Source of the DNA: a bacterium
GTDB taxonomy: Bacteria; SZUA-79; Acidulodesulfobacterales; Acidulodesulfobacteraceae
Reading direction: 5' to 3'
Assembly: GCA_021822485.1 (NCBI GenBank)
Contig: JAKAQP010000010.1
Coordinates: 1 to 44,987, forward strand
Length of the DNA stretch: 44,987 nucleotides
Shown here piece by piece: positions 18,008-24,935 of the stretch. A program made the position numbers and the translations under genes. The number at the start of each line of letters is the position of its first letter. Positions within the stretch are counted from its first letter, which is position 1. The notes beneath the pieces are model-generated. The model searched no databases. It saw nothing but the letters and a program-made list of their open reading frames with translations, and had not been told where the DNA came from.

Positions 18008-18045
18008 TTTAAACCCCTAAATAAAATAAATTAACTAATAGTATT

Positions 18046-18054
18046 ATTATACCA
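18046..18054 (-). promoter_or_regulatory. Extended -10 promoter for the coiled-coil gene
   Basis: TGGTATAAT on the minus strand, with no clear -35. Bases 18032-18100 around it resemble 24865-24935, including this -10 and a TTCTTTTGGC-type palindrome upstream of it. Confidence 0.5.
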
Positions 18055-18145
18055 AAGTTTTTAAAAAATAATAAAGATTTTTCTTTTGGCGGCCAAGAAA
18101 AAATATTTAAAAATATTTTAAAAAAAACAATTTTAAAAAAAACAC

Positions 18146-18174
18146 TTGACAAAACTTTAAAATACAGGTATCCT
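18146..18174 (+). promoter_or_regulatory. Sigma-70 promoter of the structured RNA locus
   Basis: Consensus TTGACA (18146-18151), exactly 17 bp, then TATCCT (18169-18174). The expected start is near 18181. The next protein-coding start on this strand is 1.3 kb away, and a hairpin-dense region without a coding frame lies between. Confidence 0.65.
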
Positions 18175-18180
18175 AAAATT

Positions 18181-18415
18181 ATATTATGACTTATCTCGTT
18201 CTGTTATGTCGGCTCTGCCAAAACGAACGACTTCCGGCGATGCCATTTTCATTCTGAGTTATGAAAATGTTATCTTTATGATAATTAGCTTTATGCCGGA
18301 CAATTCTTAACTCAGCGTAGTATCGGAGCAACGAAGGCAAGTTGGAGTATGGGCTTAATTTCGTCTCTCATATATTTATAAATTAGATTTTAAAATTTAT
18401 AAATATACTTTTTTT
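18181..18415 (+). ncRNA. Candidate structured RNA with pseudoknot and terminator
   Basis: Downstream of a near-consensus promoter. Pairings seen: TCGTTC (18196-18201)/GAACGA (18225-18230); TCCGGC (18233-18238)/GCCGGA (18295-18300), enclosing a perfect 9-bp hairpin CATTTTCAT/ATGAAAATG (18244-18252/18261-18269); the hairpin loop CTGAGTT (18254-18260) is complementary to AACTCAG (18309-18315), an H-type pseudoknot. The region ends in a 14-bp hairpin (18371-18384/18394-18407) followed by seven T, an intrinsic-terminator layout with an all-A/T stem. I recognise no known RNA family and no coding frame of useful length. RNA identity is inference from structure and promoter. Confidence 0.5.
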
Positions 18416-18648
18416 ATTCTACGGATACCCCTGCAAAACCTCTAATCACCAATACACAAAGAGACAGCTATTTTATTATAAAATAGGTAAAAAGCCCTGT
18501 CTATCCTTGCCGTCCGCACACGTTACGAAAAACAAATTTTACTAAATTAAAGCTCGGATTTTTTGATTCTTAAAAGAAAAATAAAAAATCCGTTCTAATG
18601 TTTTTGCTTTTTGCACTTAAAATTAAAAAGATTTAGTTCGTCGCCGTC

Positions 18649-18814
18649 GCAAGATTTTTAAGGTTTATCAACAAAATTCAATAACGGTTTCATGCTGTTG
18701 AATTTTGCGAAGCAGGCAAAATTAGATTTTTAAATAACAGTTTTATCGTTGTTTAAAAATCGTCAAATTTTGACTGTTGATTAACCGTCAGGCTTTAGCC
18801 TGTAAAAATCTTGC
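18649..18814 (+). other. Four-stem branched structure within the hairpin locus
   Basis: Outer perfect 12-bp stem GCAAGATTTTTA (18649-18660)/TAAAAATCTTGC (18803-18814). Next inside, GGTTTATCAACA (18662-18673)/TGTTGATTAACC (18775-18786), 11 of 12 paired, encloses two hairpins: a 10-bp one (18672-18681/18698-18707) and a 17-bp interrupted one (18717-18734/18752-18772). A CAGGC-TTTA-GCCTG hairpin (18789-18802) fills the gap. This nested arrangement is hard to explain by chance in A+T-rich DNA. Confidence 0.6.
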
Positions 18815-18829
18815 CCACTTACCTAAAAT

Positions 18830-18943
18830 GTTTTTGCCGCCGTAAGGCTTGCGCTCTTTTGTTTTACCCGAAGGGCTTGGGCTTTTAACCGTTTACGGTT
18901 AAAAGACTAAAACAAAACAGCAAGACTGAAGCAAGGCAAAAAC
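18830..18943 (+). other. Nested long hairpin within the hairpin locus
   Basis: GTTTTTGCC (18830-18838)/GGCAAAAAC (18935-18943), then CTTGC (18848-18852)/GCAAG (18920-18924), then TTTTGTTTTA (18857-18866)/TAAAACAAAA (18908-18917), then an 11-bp tip CTTTTAACCGT/ACGGTTAAAAG (18882-18892/18895-18905). All stems are coaxially nested. TTTTGTTTTACCCG recurs at 19306-19319. Confidence 0.55.
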
Positions 18944-18967
18944 CACCCCACTTAAAAACTTCGGAAC

Positions 18968-19079
18968 TAACGAGATATTCGTCGCCGATTTTCTTTTTTT
19001 TACGAAATTTTTCGCAGAAAAATAAGAAAAAAAAGAGAAGCGGCGGGAAACGCAGGCTACGCCTGATATATTTTCGTTA
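18968..19079 (+). other. Nested hairpin with side arm within the hairpin locus
   Basis: TAACGAGATAT (18968-18978) pairs with the 19068-19079 segment ending TCGTTA, with one bulge and one G-T pair. Inside are CGCCG (18983-18987)/CGGCG (19041-19045), CTTTTTTTT (18993-19001)/AAAAAAAAG (19027-19035), ATTTTTC/GAAAAAT with a GCA loop (19007-19023), and a side hairpin CAGGC-TAC-GCCTG (19053-19065). Confidence 0.5.
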
Positions 19080-19145
19080 AATCCGTTGTCAAATATCAAA
19101 ACGCCCGTATTCACGGGAAATCAGAGAATTAAAACCATATAGGGA

Positions 19146-19249
19146 ATCCTAACCCATAAAATTATCTAATGTAAGTCGCCCCGACGTCTTATTAGCCGTA
19201 AGATGTTTTTAAAGATTCGAAAATGGGCGCTGACAGATAATATTAGGAT
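19146..19249 (+). other. Nested hairpin within the hairpin locus
   Basis: ATCCTAA (19146-19152)/TTAGGAT (19243-19249), ATTATC (19161-19166)/GATAAT (19236-19241), CGCCC (19177-19181)/GGGCG (19225-19229) and ACGTCTTA (19184-19191)/TAAGATGT (19199-19206), all nested in order. Confidence 0.45.
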
Positions 19250-19480
19250 AAAATTTTGGCTTATAGAGAGCCAATCAAAATAAATCTCTTTCATGCATTT
19301 ACAATTTTTGTTTTACCCGGAACGCTCAGCGTATCCGGCTGCACTAAAATAGGCTATAAGGCAGGCGCAACCTTTAAATTGCGTATTATTGCAAAATTGA
19401 GTTTTGCAATAATTAAAGGATATAGTCTTGTCTAAAAACAGACACACCCCCCTGCCTACGGCGGGGAAAAAGGAGAATTT

Positions 19481-20413
19481 ATGAAAGAAAAAGAAAGAGT
19501 ATTTGAACATTCACGCTTTAACAGCTCTATTAACGCCGGCTATATTGCTCGCGATATTATTACAAACACAGAGCGCGGAACTGCAACGGAGGAAAAAATA
19601 GTCACGGTTCTTAATGCAATTCACGCGACTGAACACATTTCGAGTTTAAACCGTATTAATACAGATGTTATTAAAAATTACGAAAATTATCTAAAAGATA
19701 GATATGATAATAAATCCACCAAACCCCTTAAAGCCCACAGCGTTCAAGGCTACGCCGCCGCCATGAACGCTATCACAAATTATATAAACTTAAGAACCGA
19801 TAAAAATTTACCCGAAGTCTCCGCTTTCAAAGATTTGGGCATTAAAAATGTTATTAAGTATGGCGGAAAATCTACGCCTACGGAGCTTTTTAAAAGAGTT
19901 TACGAAAAATTAAGCGAAGCGAACCAAATAAAGCAGGAACTTCAACGAAACTTAGGTTTACGGGTTCGGGAATCGCACTGGATTAAAATAGACACGATTA
20001 AAGAAGCTCTGCAAACCGGCATTTTAAGACTCAACGCAATAAATAACGACGGCACCAAAAATTCAAGGATGCGCGAAATGAAAATCTGGACTGATAAGCA
20101 AAGAAACACGCTGATTAAAACTTTAAACTATATGGAAAAAACAGGGCAAAAGTCTATGATTGAAAACGATAAAACTTGGGCGCAGGCTCAGGATAAATTC
20201 TATAGGGATATGGAAAAAGCCGGCGGAACCAGAGCCGCAAATAATGGAAATAATTTTTGCCACGGAAACAGGCATTATAACACGAATGACAAAGCAGATA
20301 ATATTCTGCCCGCCTTCAAAATTAAAAATGAAAAAGAAATCGATAAAATATGCAGTCAAGAAAATGGACACGGCGAACTGCGGACGACGGACATATATCG
20401 GGGTAAACATTAA
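19481..20413 (+). CDS. Tyrosine recombinase of the Integrase_1-like group
   Basis: DNA strand-exchange enzyme, second recombinase of the element. Of 310 residues, about 1-120 form an SAM-like core-binding domain (INTDVIKNYENYLKDRY, HSVQGYAAAMNAITNYI). The catalytic part has LGLRVRES (first Arg), a GTKNSRMREMKI strand turn, HGNRH (His-x-x-Arg) and GHGELRTTDIY with the Tyr nucleophile, so the active site looks complete. The wording of the motifs fits the integrase family often found inside ICEs rather than Xer or phage integrases. GGAG precedes the ATG. It directly follows the hairpin-dense region and overlaps the next small gene by one base. Confidence 0.7.
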   Translation: MKEKERVFEHSRFNSSINAGYIARDIITNTERGTATEEKIVTVLNAIHATEHISSLNRINTDVIKNYENYLKDRYDNKSTKPLKAHSVQGYAAAMNAITNYINLRTDKNLPEVSAFKDLGIKNVIKYGGKSTPTELFKRVYEKLSEANQIKQELQRNLGLRVRESHWIKIDTIKEALQTGILRLNAINNDGTKNSRMREMKIWTDKQRNTLIKTLNYMEKTGQKSMIENDKTWAQAQDKFYRDMEKAGGTRAANNGNNFCHGNRHYNTNDKADNILPAFKIKNEKEIDKICSQENGHGELRTTDIYRGKH

Positions 20414-20691
20414 TGGGACAATTAATAAACGAATACTATCAAACTAAAGAATTTAAGAAACGAAACCGGAAACGTTCTAAAGAATGGCAAACCCGCCGGA
20501 CTAATATCGTTCTGGAATTTCTACGGTATGCCGAATTTAAAAAAATCCTGCGGCTAAAAGATATTGACGAAGCGATTTATTCGGCTTATATTAATCAACT
20601 GCACAGGTCAACCCATTCAGAAAATACAATACGACAATATAAAAATATCCTTAAGCAAGACCTGTTAAGCCACTTTCAACCTTTAAAATAA
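20413..20691 (+). CDS. Small core-binding-domain protein
   Basis: A 92-residue basic protein, TAATG-coupled to the recombinase. Residues 1-35 are highly basic; the rest (LKDIDEAIYSAYINQLHRSTHSENTIRQYKNILKQDL) resembles the SAM-like N-terminal domain of tyrosine recombinases. No catalytic domain follows, so it is either a domain-only DNA-binding accessory (excisionase-like or competitor) or the remnant of a longer integrase. Its 3' end overlaps a weak minus-strand frame. Confidence 0.5.
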   Translation: MGQLINEYYQTKEFKKRNRKRSKEWQTRRTNIVLEFLRYAEFKKILRLKDIDEAIYSAYINQLHRSTHSENTIRQYKNILKQDLLSHFQPLK

Positions 20692-20887
20692 AAAAACCCT
20701 TTCTAAAATGCGTTTTAAGCACTGCTAAATATCGATTAGGTATAAAACCATTAACCTTTTTTGCCCCGCCTTCGCTTCTGCGTCTTTCACGAAAGCCGCC
20801 CGCTTCGGCGGTATTGCTTTTTTGTTTATCCTGAGGCTCGTCATAATGGACGGCGAAAGCCACCCTCATAGTCGTAAGGACGAACAT
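20651..20887 (-). CDS. Doubtful small hypothetical protein
   Basis: A 78-residue frame from ATG 20887, which has AGGTGA just upstream; an upstream ATG at 21007 has none. It is basic with a low-complexity middle and I do not recognise it. The DNA encoding its KKVNGFIPNRYLAVLKTHFRKGF part has a degenerate copy at 17351-17420, broken by stops, so this may be a dispersed repeat rather than a gene. It overlaps the preceding gene tail to tail by 41 bp. Confidence 0.3.
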   Translation of the reverse strand: MFVLTTMRVAFAVHYDEPQDKQKSNTAEAGGFRERRRSEGGAKKVNGFIPNRYLAVLKTHFRKGFFILKVESGLTGLA

Positions 20888-21083
20888 AATCTCACCTTTA
20901 TCATTAGTTACTTTTTTATACCGGTAAGTATGTTCATACCTATCTACCATTTTTTTTAAAATTTCTAAAGAAAGTGCTTGGTATGAACATAATATCGCTA
21001 TTATCATTATGAGTTACTTTTTATAATAAATCTTCAAGCGAAAATCCTTTATCCTTTTTTTATTTTTTTTCCGCTAACGGAAC

Positions 21084-21115
21084 AAAAAAACATGGCGGGT
21101 GTTTTACCCGCCATG
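21084..21115 (-). terminator. Intrinsic terminator of the first propeller gene
   Basis: A 10-bp stem CATGGCGGGT/ACCCGCCATG (21091-21100/21106-21115) followed, on the minus strand, by seven T (21090-21084). Almost identical to the one at 23310-23340. Confidence 0.9.
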
Positions 21116-21161
21116 AACGTTCAAATCCGTTATTTTATTTCTTTATCAGCCTTATACTAAT

Positions 21162-22313
21162 TTACGGATGCTGCGGACCGGAATAAGGGAAATATTGCGG
21201 ACCCTTTGCTACGGATACAAGTTTCGTAACACTGTTGCTGCCGGAATTTGCCACCCATACGTTACCCGAAGCGTCGATTGCTATGGCGTCAGGCTCAGTC
21301 CCGGCAACGTAAGTGCCTATAGTAGCGCCGGACGGACTTAATTCCGTAACATTAGAGTCTTCGGGGGCCGTTCCTACGGTGCCGTTGCCCACATTTGCCA
21401 CCCATACGTTACCCGAAGCGTCGATTGCTATGGCGTCAGGCCAAGACCCGGCAGCATAAGTGCCGATAGTAGCGCCGGAAGGACTCAGTTCCGTAACGTT
21501 GTTGCTGAACTTATTTGTCACCCATACGTTGCCCGAAGCGTCGATTGCTATGGCGAGAGGATTAGACCCGGCAACGTAAGTGCCTATAGTAGCGCCGGAC
21601 GGACTCAGTTTCGTAACATTAGAGTCTCCGTGAGCCGTTCCTACGATGCCGCCGTTGCCAAAATTTGCCACCCATACGTTACCCGAAGCGTCGATTGCTA
21701 TGGCTTGAGGATTAATCCCGGCAGCATAAGTGTGTAAAAGCGCGCCGGACGGACTTAATTCCGTAACATTAGAGTCTTCGGTGGCCGCTCCTACGGTGCC
21801 GTTGCCGTAATTTGTCACCCATACGTTACCCGAAGCGTCGATTGCTATGGCGAGAGGATTAGTCCCGGCAGCATAAGTGTGTAAAAGCGCGCCGGACGGA
21901 CTCAGTTCCGTAACGTTGTTGCTGAACTGATTTGTCACCCATACGTTACCCGAAGCGTCGATTGCTATGGCGTCAGGCCAAGACCCGGCAGCATAAGTGC
22001 CGATAGTAGCGCCGGAAGGACTCAGTTCCGTAACGTTGTTGCTGAACTTATTTGCCACCCATACGTTACCCGAAGCGTCGATTGCTATGGCGGAAGGAGC
22101 AAACCCGACAGCATAAGTAGGACCACTGCTTGGACTGCCGCTTGAACTGCTTGAACTGCTGTTAGAACTGCTTCCTCCGTTTCTGAAGCCGGACAAGGCA
22201 AACGGTATAACGGCAAAGATAAACAATAGCGCAATTAATACGGAAAACTTGCGGGCATTGTTTTTTAGCGGCCGGTTTTTTAGAGCGCTCGTTTTAAAGA
22301 TAGATTTAAACAT
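21162..22313 (-). CDS. Exported seven-bladed beta-propeller protein (NHL/Vgb-like)
   Basis: A 383-residue protein with a basic N terminus, one hydrophobic segment (about 25-43, a signal anchor or signal peptide ending near ALSGF), a Ser/Gly linker and then seven near-identical repeats of 40-48 residues with the core AIAIDASGNVWV and VTELSPSGATIGTY. Seven such repeats make one complete propeller of the NHL/virginiamycin-lyase-like type, usually a binding or scaffold domain. No lyase residues were recognised. AAGGAG precedes the ATG. The repeats are so similar at DNA level that unit loss, gain and conversion with the paralogue at 23387-24676 are expected. Confidence 0.75.
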   Translation of the reverse strand: MFKSIFKTSALKNRPLKNNARKFSVLIALLFIFAVIPFALSGFRNGGSSSNSSSSSSSGSPSSGPTYAVGFAPSAIAIDASGNVWVANKFSNNVTELSPSGATIGTYAAGSWPDAIAIDASGNVWVTNQFSNNVTELSPSGALLHTYAAGTNPLAIAIDASGNVWVTNYGNGTVGAATEDSNVTELSPSGALLHTYAAGINPQAIAIDASGNVWVANFGNGGIVGTAHGDSNVTKLSPSGATIGTYVAGSNPLAIAIDASGNVWVTNKFSNNVTELSPSGATIGTYAAGSWPDAIAIDASGNVWVANVGNGTVGTAPEDSNVTELSPSGATIGTYVAGTEPDAIAIDASGNVWVANSGSNSVTKLVSVAKGPQYFPYSGPQHP

Positions 22314-22431
22314 AAATACTCCTTAAGATTAAAATTATTAATTTAACTTTCGGTATAACTTTATTATAAATTATGCCCACCCCCAGAGAATAGTCAAGGC
22401 AGTTTTTATAATTAAAGTTTATGGCGTAAGT
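22314..22431 (-). repeat. 118-bp duplicated promoter region, copy 1
   Basis: Identical over 118 bp to 24677-24794. On the minus strand it holds TTGACT (22397-22392), a 16-bp spacer and CATAAT (22375-22370), followed by a leader with AAGGAG before the propeller gene. The stretch 22432-22630 beyond it holds no gene I can support. Confidence 0.8.
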
Positions 22432-22630
22432 ATAATGTTCCCATCAATTAATACAACTCCTATAGGTGGATTTAAAGATATGCAAATATCCCAAAATTAT
22501 AGTAAAATTATAATAAGGTCTTCCCGGCATATTTAAGACATTCTTTTACGACTCTTTTGTTCATACTTCACACCGTATTTAAGTGCGTAATTAAGCGATA
22601 TTACCGACGTTAACCCTTAAAACGCATACC

Positions 22631-23101
22631 TTAACCTTCGCCGACATTAGAGGCCATTTTCTTAACCAGATAGGATCCTTGACTGATTCCGAAGCCTGAA
22701 AGTAAAGTAGTGTCAACATCGGGAAGCGTAATATGACTTGCAAGGGAAAGCGCACCGAGAAAATGAAATGCCGTAACGAAGTAAACAACTATAGCAAGCA
22801 GAGTGATGAACAGCATCTGAAAATCCCCTATATCAGGTTTGTCTTTGTCGTTCTGAACAAGATTGTAAAAAGATGCGGGCTTCAGGTTCTCACGCTGCGG
22901 GTCTTTAATATCCCCGTTACTTTTGCCATTCTTTAATTTCTGGGTCGTAACCGCCCTTGCCCCTCCGTAGGTTAGGGCGCTTAACCCGGACAGAACTAAT
23001 AGATTTTGCGGAATTTCAACGTATCCCATAAAACCAAGCCCTCCCTCGTAGACGCGAAGTATAATCGTCGAGATGTAAACGGTGAATAACGTAAAAACCA
23101 C
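22631..23101 (-). CDS. Membrane protein, possibly 5'-truncated
   Basis: A 156-residue frame from GTG 23101 with three probable membrane segments: the N-terminal FTLFTVYISTIIL, a stretch around NLLVLSGLSALTYGGA (about 33-50), and LFITLLAIVVYFVTAFHFLGALSLA near 97-122, with a charged loop between the last two. There is no ribosome site and the frame is open back to a TAG at about 23130 with protein-like sequence (ISGIA), so the N terminus has probably been lost. I do not recognise the family. It lies between the two propeller genes and was probably trapped or split by their duplication. Confidence 0.5.
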   Translation of the reverse strand: MVFTLFTVYISTIILRVYEGGLGFMGYVEIPQNLLVLSGLSALTYGGARAVTTQKLKNGKSNGDIKDPQRENLKPASFYNLVQNDKDKPDIGDFQMLFITLLAIVVYFVTAFHFLGALSLASHITLPDVDTTLLSGFGISQGSYLVKKMASNVGEG

Positions 23102-23309
23102 AGCGATACCTGAAATTGGGAATTGCTATACCGCATGTTTTTATAAATTAATTAAGACGATATTCATTTATCTCGCTTCAAACCATTGCAAATCTTTTCG
23201 AATGCCGCATTTGCCCTGTCAAAATAGACGGCAATATAAAAACCGGCATTCATTGTTTTTTTATCTAAAATTTAGCCGGCTTAAATTAAATATCCGATAT
23301 GTTCCCTTT

Positions 23310-23340
23310 AAAAAACATGGCGGATGTTTTACCCGCCATG
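23310..23340 (-). terminator. Intrinsic terminator of the second propeller gene
   Basis: Stem CATGGCGGAT/ACCCGCCATG (23316-23325/23331-23340) with one G-T pair, followed on the minus strand by a T tract (23315-23308). Near copy of the terminator at 21084-21115. Confidence 0.85.
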
Positions 23341-23386
23341 AACGTTCAAATCCGTTATTTTATTTCTTTATCAGCCTTATACTAAT

Positions 23387-24676
23387 TTACGGATGCTGCG
23401 GACCGGAATAAGGGAAATATTGCGGACCCTTTGCTACGGATGCAAGTTTCGTAACGCCGCCGCTTTCGCCGATGCTGGCCTCATTTGCCACCCATACGTT
23501 GCCCGAAGCGTCGATTGCTATGGCGTGAGGATAAGACCCTGCAGCATAAGTGCCTATAGTAGCGCCGGACGGACTTAATTCCGTAACGTTAGAGTCTTCG
23601 GGGGCCGTTCCTGCGGTGCCGTTGCCGTAATTTGTCACCCATACGTTACCCGAAGCGTCGATTGCTATGGCGAGAGGATTAGACCCGGCAACGTAAGTGC
23701 CTATAGTAGCGCCGGACGGACTCAGTTTCGTAACATTAGAGTCTCCGGGAGCCGTTCCTGCGGTGCCGTTGCCCTCATTTGCCACCCATACGTTACCCGA
23801 AGCGTCGATTGCTATGGCTTGAGGCCTAACTCCGGCAACGTAAGTGCCTATAGTAGCGCCGGACGGACTTAATTCCGTAACGTTAGAGTCTTCGGGGGCC
23901 GTTCCTGCGGTGCCGTTGCCGTAATTTGTCACCCATACGTTACCCGAAGCGTCGATTGCTATGGCGAGAGGATTAGACCCGGCAACGTAAGTGCCTATAG
24001 TAGCGCCGGACGGACTCAGTTTCGTAACATTAGAGTCTCCGTGAGCCGTTCCTACGATGCCGCCGTTGCCAAAATTTGCCACCCATACGTTACCCGAAGC
24101 GTCGATTGCTATGGCGTCAGGCTCAGTCCCGGCAACGTAAGTGCCTATAGTAGCGCCGGACGGACTCAGTTCCGTAACATTAGAGTCTCCGGGAGCCGTT
24201 CCTACGATGCCACCGCCGCCGTTGCCCACATTTACCACCCATACGTTGCCCACATTTACCACCCATACGTTGCCCGAAGCGTCGATTGCTATGGCGTGAG
24301 GATCAGACCCGGCAACGTAAGTGCCGATAGTAGCGCCGGACGGACTCAGTTCCGTAACGTTAGAGTCTCCAAAGGCCTTTGCTTCGATGCCGGTGCCGTA
24401 GCCCTCGTTTGCCACCCATACGTTACCCGAAGCGTCGATTGCTACGGCGAAAGGAGCAAGCCCGGTGGCGTAAGTAGGACCACTGCTTGGACTGCCGCTT
24501 GAACTGCTTGAACTGCTGTTAGAACTGCTTCCGCCGCTTGTGTTTCTGAAGCCGGACAAGGCAAACGGTATAACGGCAAAGATAAACAATAGCGCAATTA
24601 ATACGGAAAACTTGCGGGCATTGTTTTTTAGCGGCCGGTTTTTTAGAGCGCTCGTTTTAAAGATAGATTTAAACAT
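23387..24676 (-). CDS. Exported seven-bladed beta-propeller protein, paralogue
   Basis: A 429-residue paralogue of the protein at 21162-22313. The first 45 residues and the last 15 are almost identical, with the same Ser-rich linker and again seven AIDASGNVWV-type repeats; most blades carry a longer DSNVTELSPSGATIGTYVAG segment. One blade contains a duplicated NVWVVNVG octapeptide caused by a 24-bp tandem duplication (24221-24268). Promoter region and terminator are copies of those of the first gene. Location is probably periplasmic or surface; the ligand is unknown. Confidence 0.75.
   Translation of the reverse strand: MFKSIFKTSALKNRPLKNNARKFSVLIALLFIFAVIPFALSGFRNTSGGSSSNSSSSSSSGSPSSGPTYATGLAPFAVAIDASGNVWVANEGYGTGIEAKAFGDSNVTELSPSGATIGTYVAGSDPHAIAIDASGNVWVVNVGNVWVVNVGNGGGGIVGTAPGDSNVTELSPSGATIGTYVAGTEPDAIAIDASGNVWVANFGNGGIVGTAHGDSNVTKLSPSGATIGTYVAGSNPLAIAIDASGNVWVTNYGNGTAGTAPEDSNVTELSPSGATIGTYVAGVRPQAIAIDASGNVWVANEGNGTAGTAPGDSNVTKLSPSGATIGTYVAGSNPLAIAIDASGNVWVTNYGNGTAGTAPEDSNVTELSPSGATIGTYAAGSYPHAIAIDASGNVWVANEASIGESGGVTKLASVAKGPQYFPYSGPQHP
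24221..24268. repeat. 24-bp tandem duplication inside a propeller blade
   Basis: Two exact copies (24221-24244 and 24245-24268), adding eight residues in frame to the second blade. It is a recent slippage or unequal crossover event and is absent from the paralogue. Confidence 0.85.
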
Positions 24677-24794
24677 AAATACTCCTTAAGATTAAAATTA
24701 TTAATTTAACTTTCGGTATAACTTTATTATAAATTATGCCCACCCCCAGAGAATAGTCAAGGCAGTTTTTATAATTAAAGTTTATGGCGTAAGT
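24677..24794 (-). repeat. 118-bp duplicated promoter region, copy 2
   Basis: Identical to 22314-22431; the promoter TTGACT-16-CATAAT lies at 24760-24733 on the minus strand. Confidence 0.8.
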
Positions 24795-24864
24795 TATTGA
24801 TTTTTACTTATAATATCGACACGGATACGGATAAACAGCCTTAAAATAAACAAAATTATTTTAT

Positions 24865-24935
24865 GTAATAATATTATTATACCAGATGTTTTTAAAAAGT
24901 AATAAAGGCTTTTCTTTTTGGCTGCCAAAAAGAAA
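24865..24935 (-). promoter_or_regulatory. Extended -10 element and palindrome, related to 18032-18100
   Basis: On the minus strand TGGTATAAT (24884-24876) lies downstream of an 11-bp palindrome TTTCTTTTTGG/CCAAAAAGAAA (24911-24921/24925-24935). The same arrangement precedes the coiled-coil gene near 18007. It may give a second, more distant promoter for the propeller gene. Nothing else is seen between 24795 and 25145. Confidence 0.4.

Larger units (their letters stand above)
18462..19466 (+). other. Hairpin-dense non-coding region, possible giant RNA or leader
   Basis: One kilobase without a credible gene, covered by consecutive or nested inverted repeats: AGACAG/CTGTCT with inner CTATTTT/AAAATAG (18462-18502); a 10-bp CGGATTTTTT hairpin (18555-18592); a multi-branch structure (18649-18814); nested stems at 18830-18943, 18968-19079 and 19146-19249; CCCGT/ACGGG (19104-19117); TTGGCT/AGCCAA (19256-19274); CCGGA/TCCGG with inner CGC/GCG (19317-19338); CCTTTAA/TTAAAGG enclosing an 11-bp TTATTGCAAAA hairpin (19371-19419); and CCCC-GCC/GGC-GGGG (19449-19466) just before the recombinase ribosome site. 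It could be the rest of the RNA starting near 18181, a leader of the recombinase, or DNA structure for replication or transfer. Confidence 0.5.

Noticed and set aside
18899-19114. Minus-strand 71-codon frame inside the hairpin-dense region.
   Set aside because: No ribosome site, composition driven by the A/T hairpin arms, and it crosses several strong inverted repeats.
19371-19430. GGATATAGTC after a long hairpin resembles the P8 and P7 3'-strand region of group I introns.
   Set aside because: No matching P7 5' strand or G-binding core was found at the right distance, no interrupted gene flanks it, and the recombinase downstream has its own ribosome site and start.
18181-19466. The structured locus as a group II intron or retron.
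   Set aside because: No domain V-like motif and no reverse transcriptase gene in the window.
22440-22600. A short minus-strand peptide-like stretch (YALKYGVKYEQKSRKR) suggesting a transposase remnant.
   Set aside because: Too short, without terminal repeats or a recognisable transposase motif.
24041-24502. Plus-strand frame of 153 codons opposite the second propeller gene.
   Set aside because: It is a shadow of the repeated minus-strand gene; its repeats mirror the blades.
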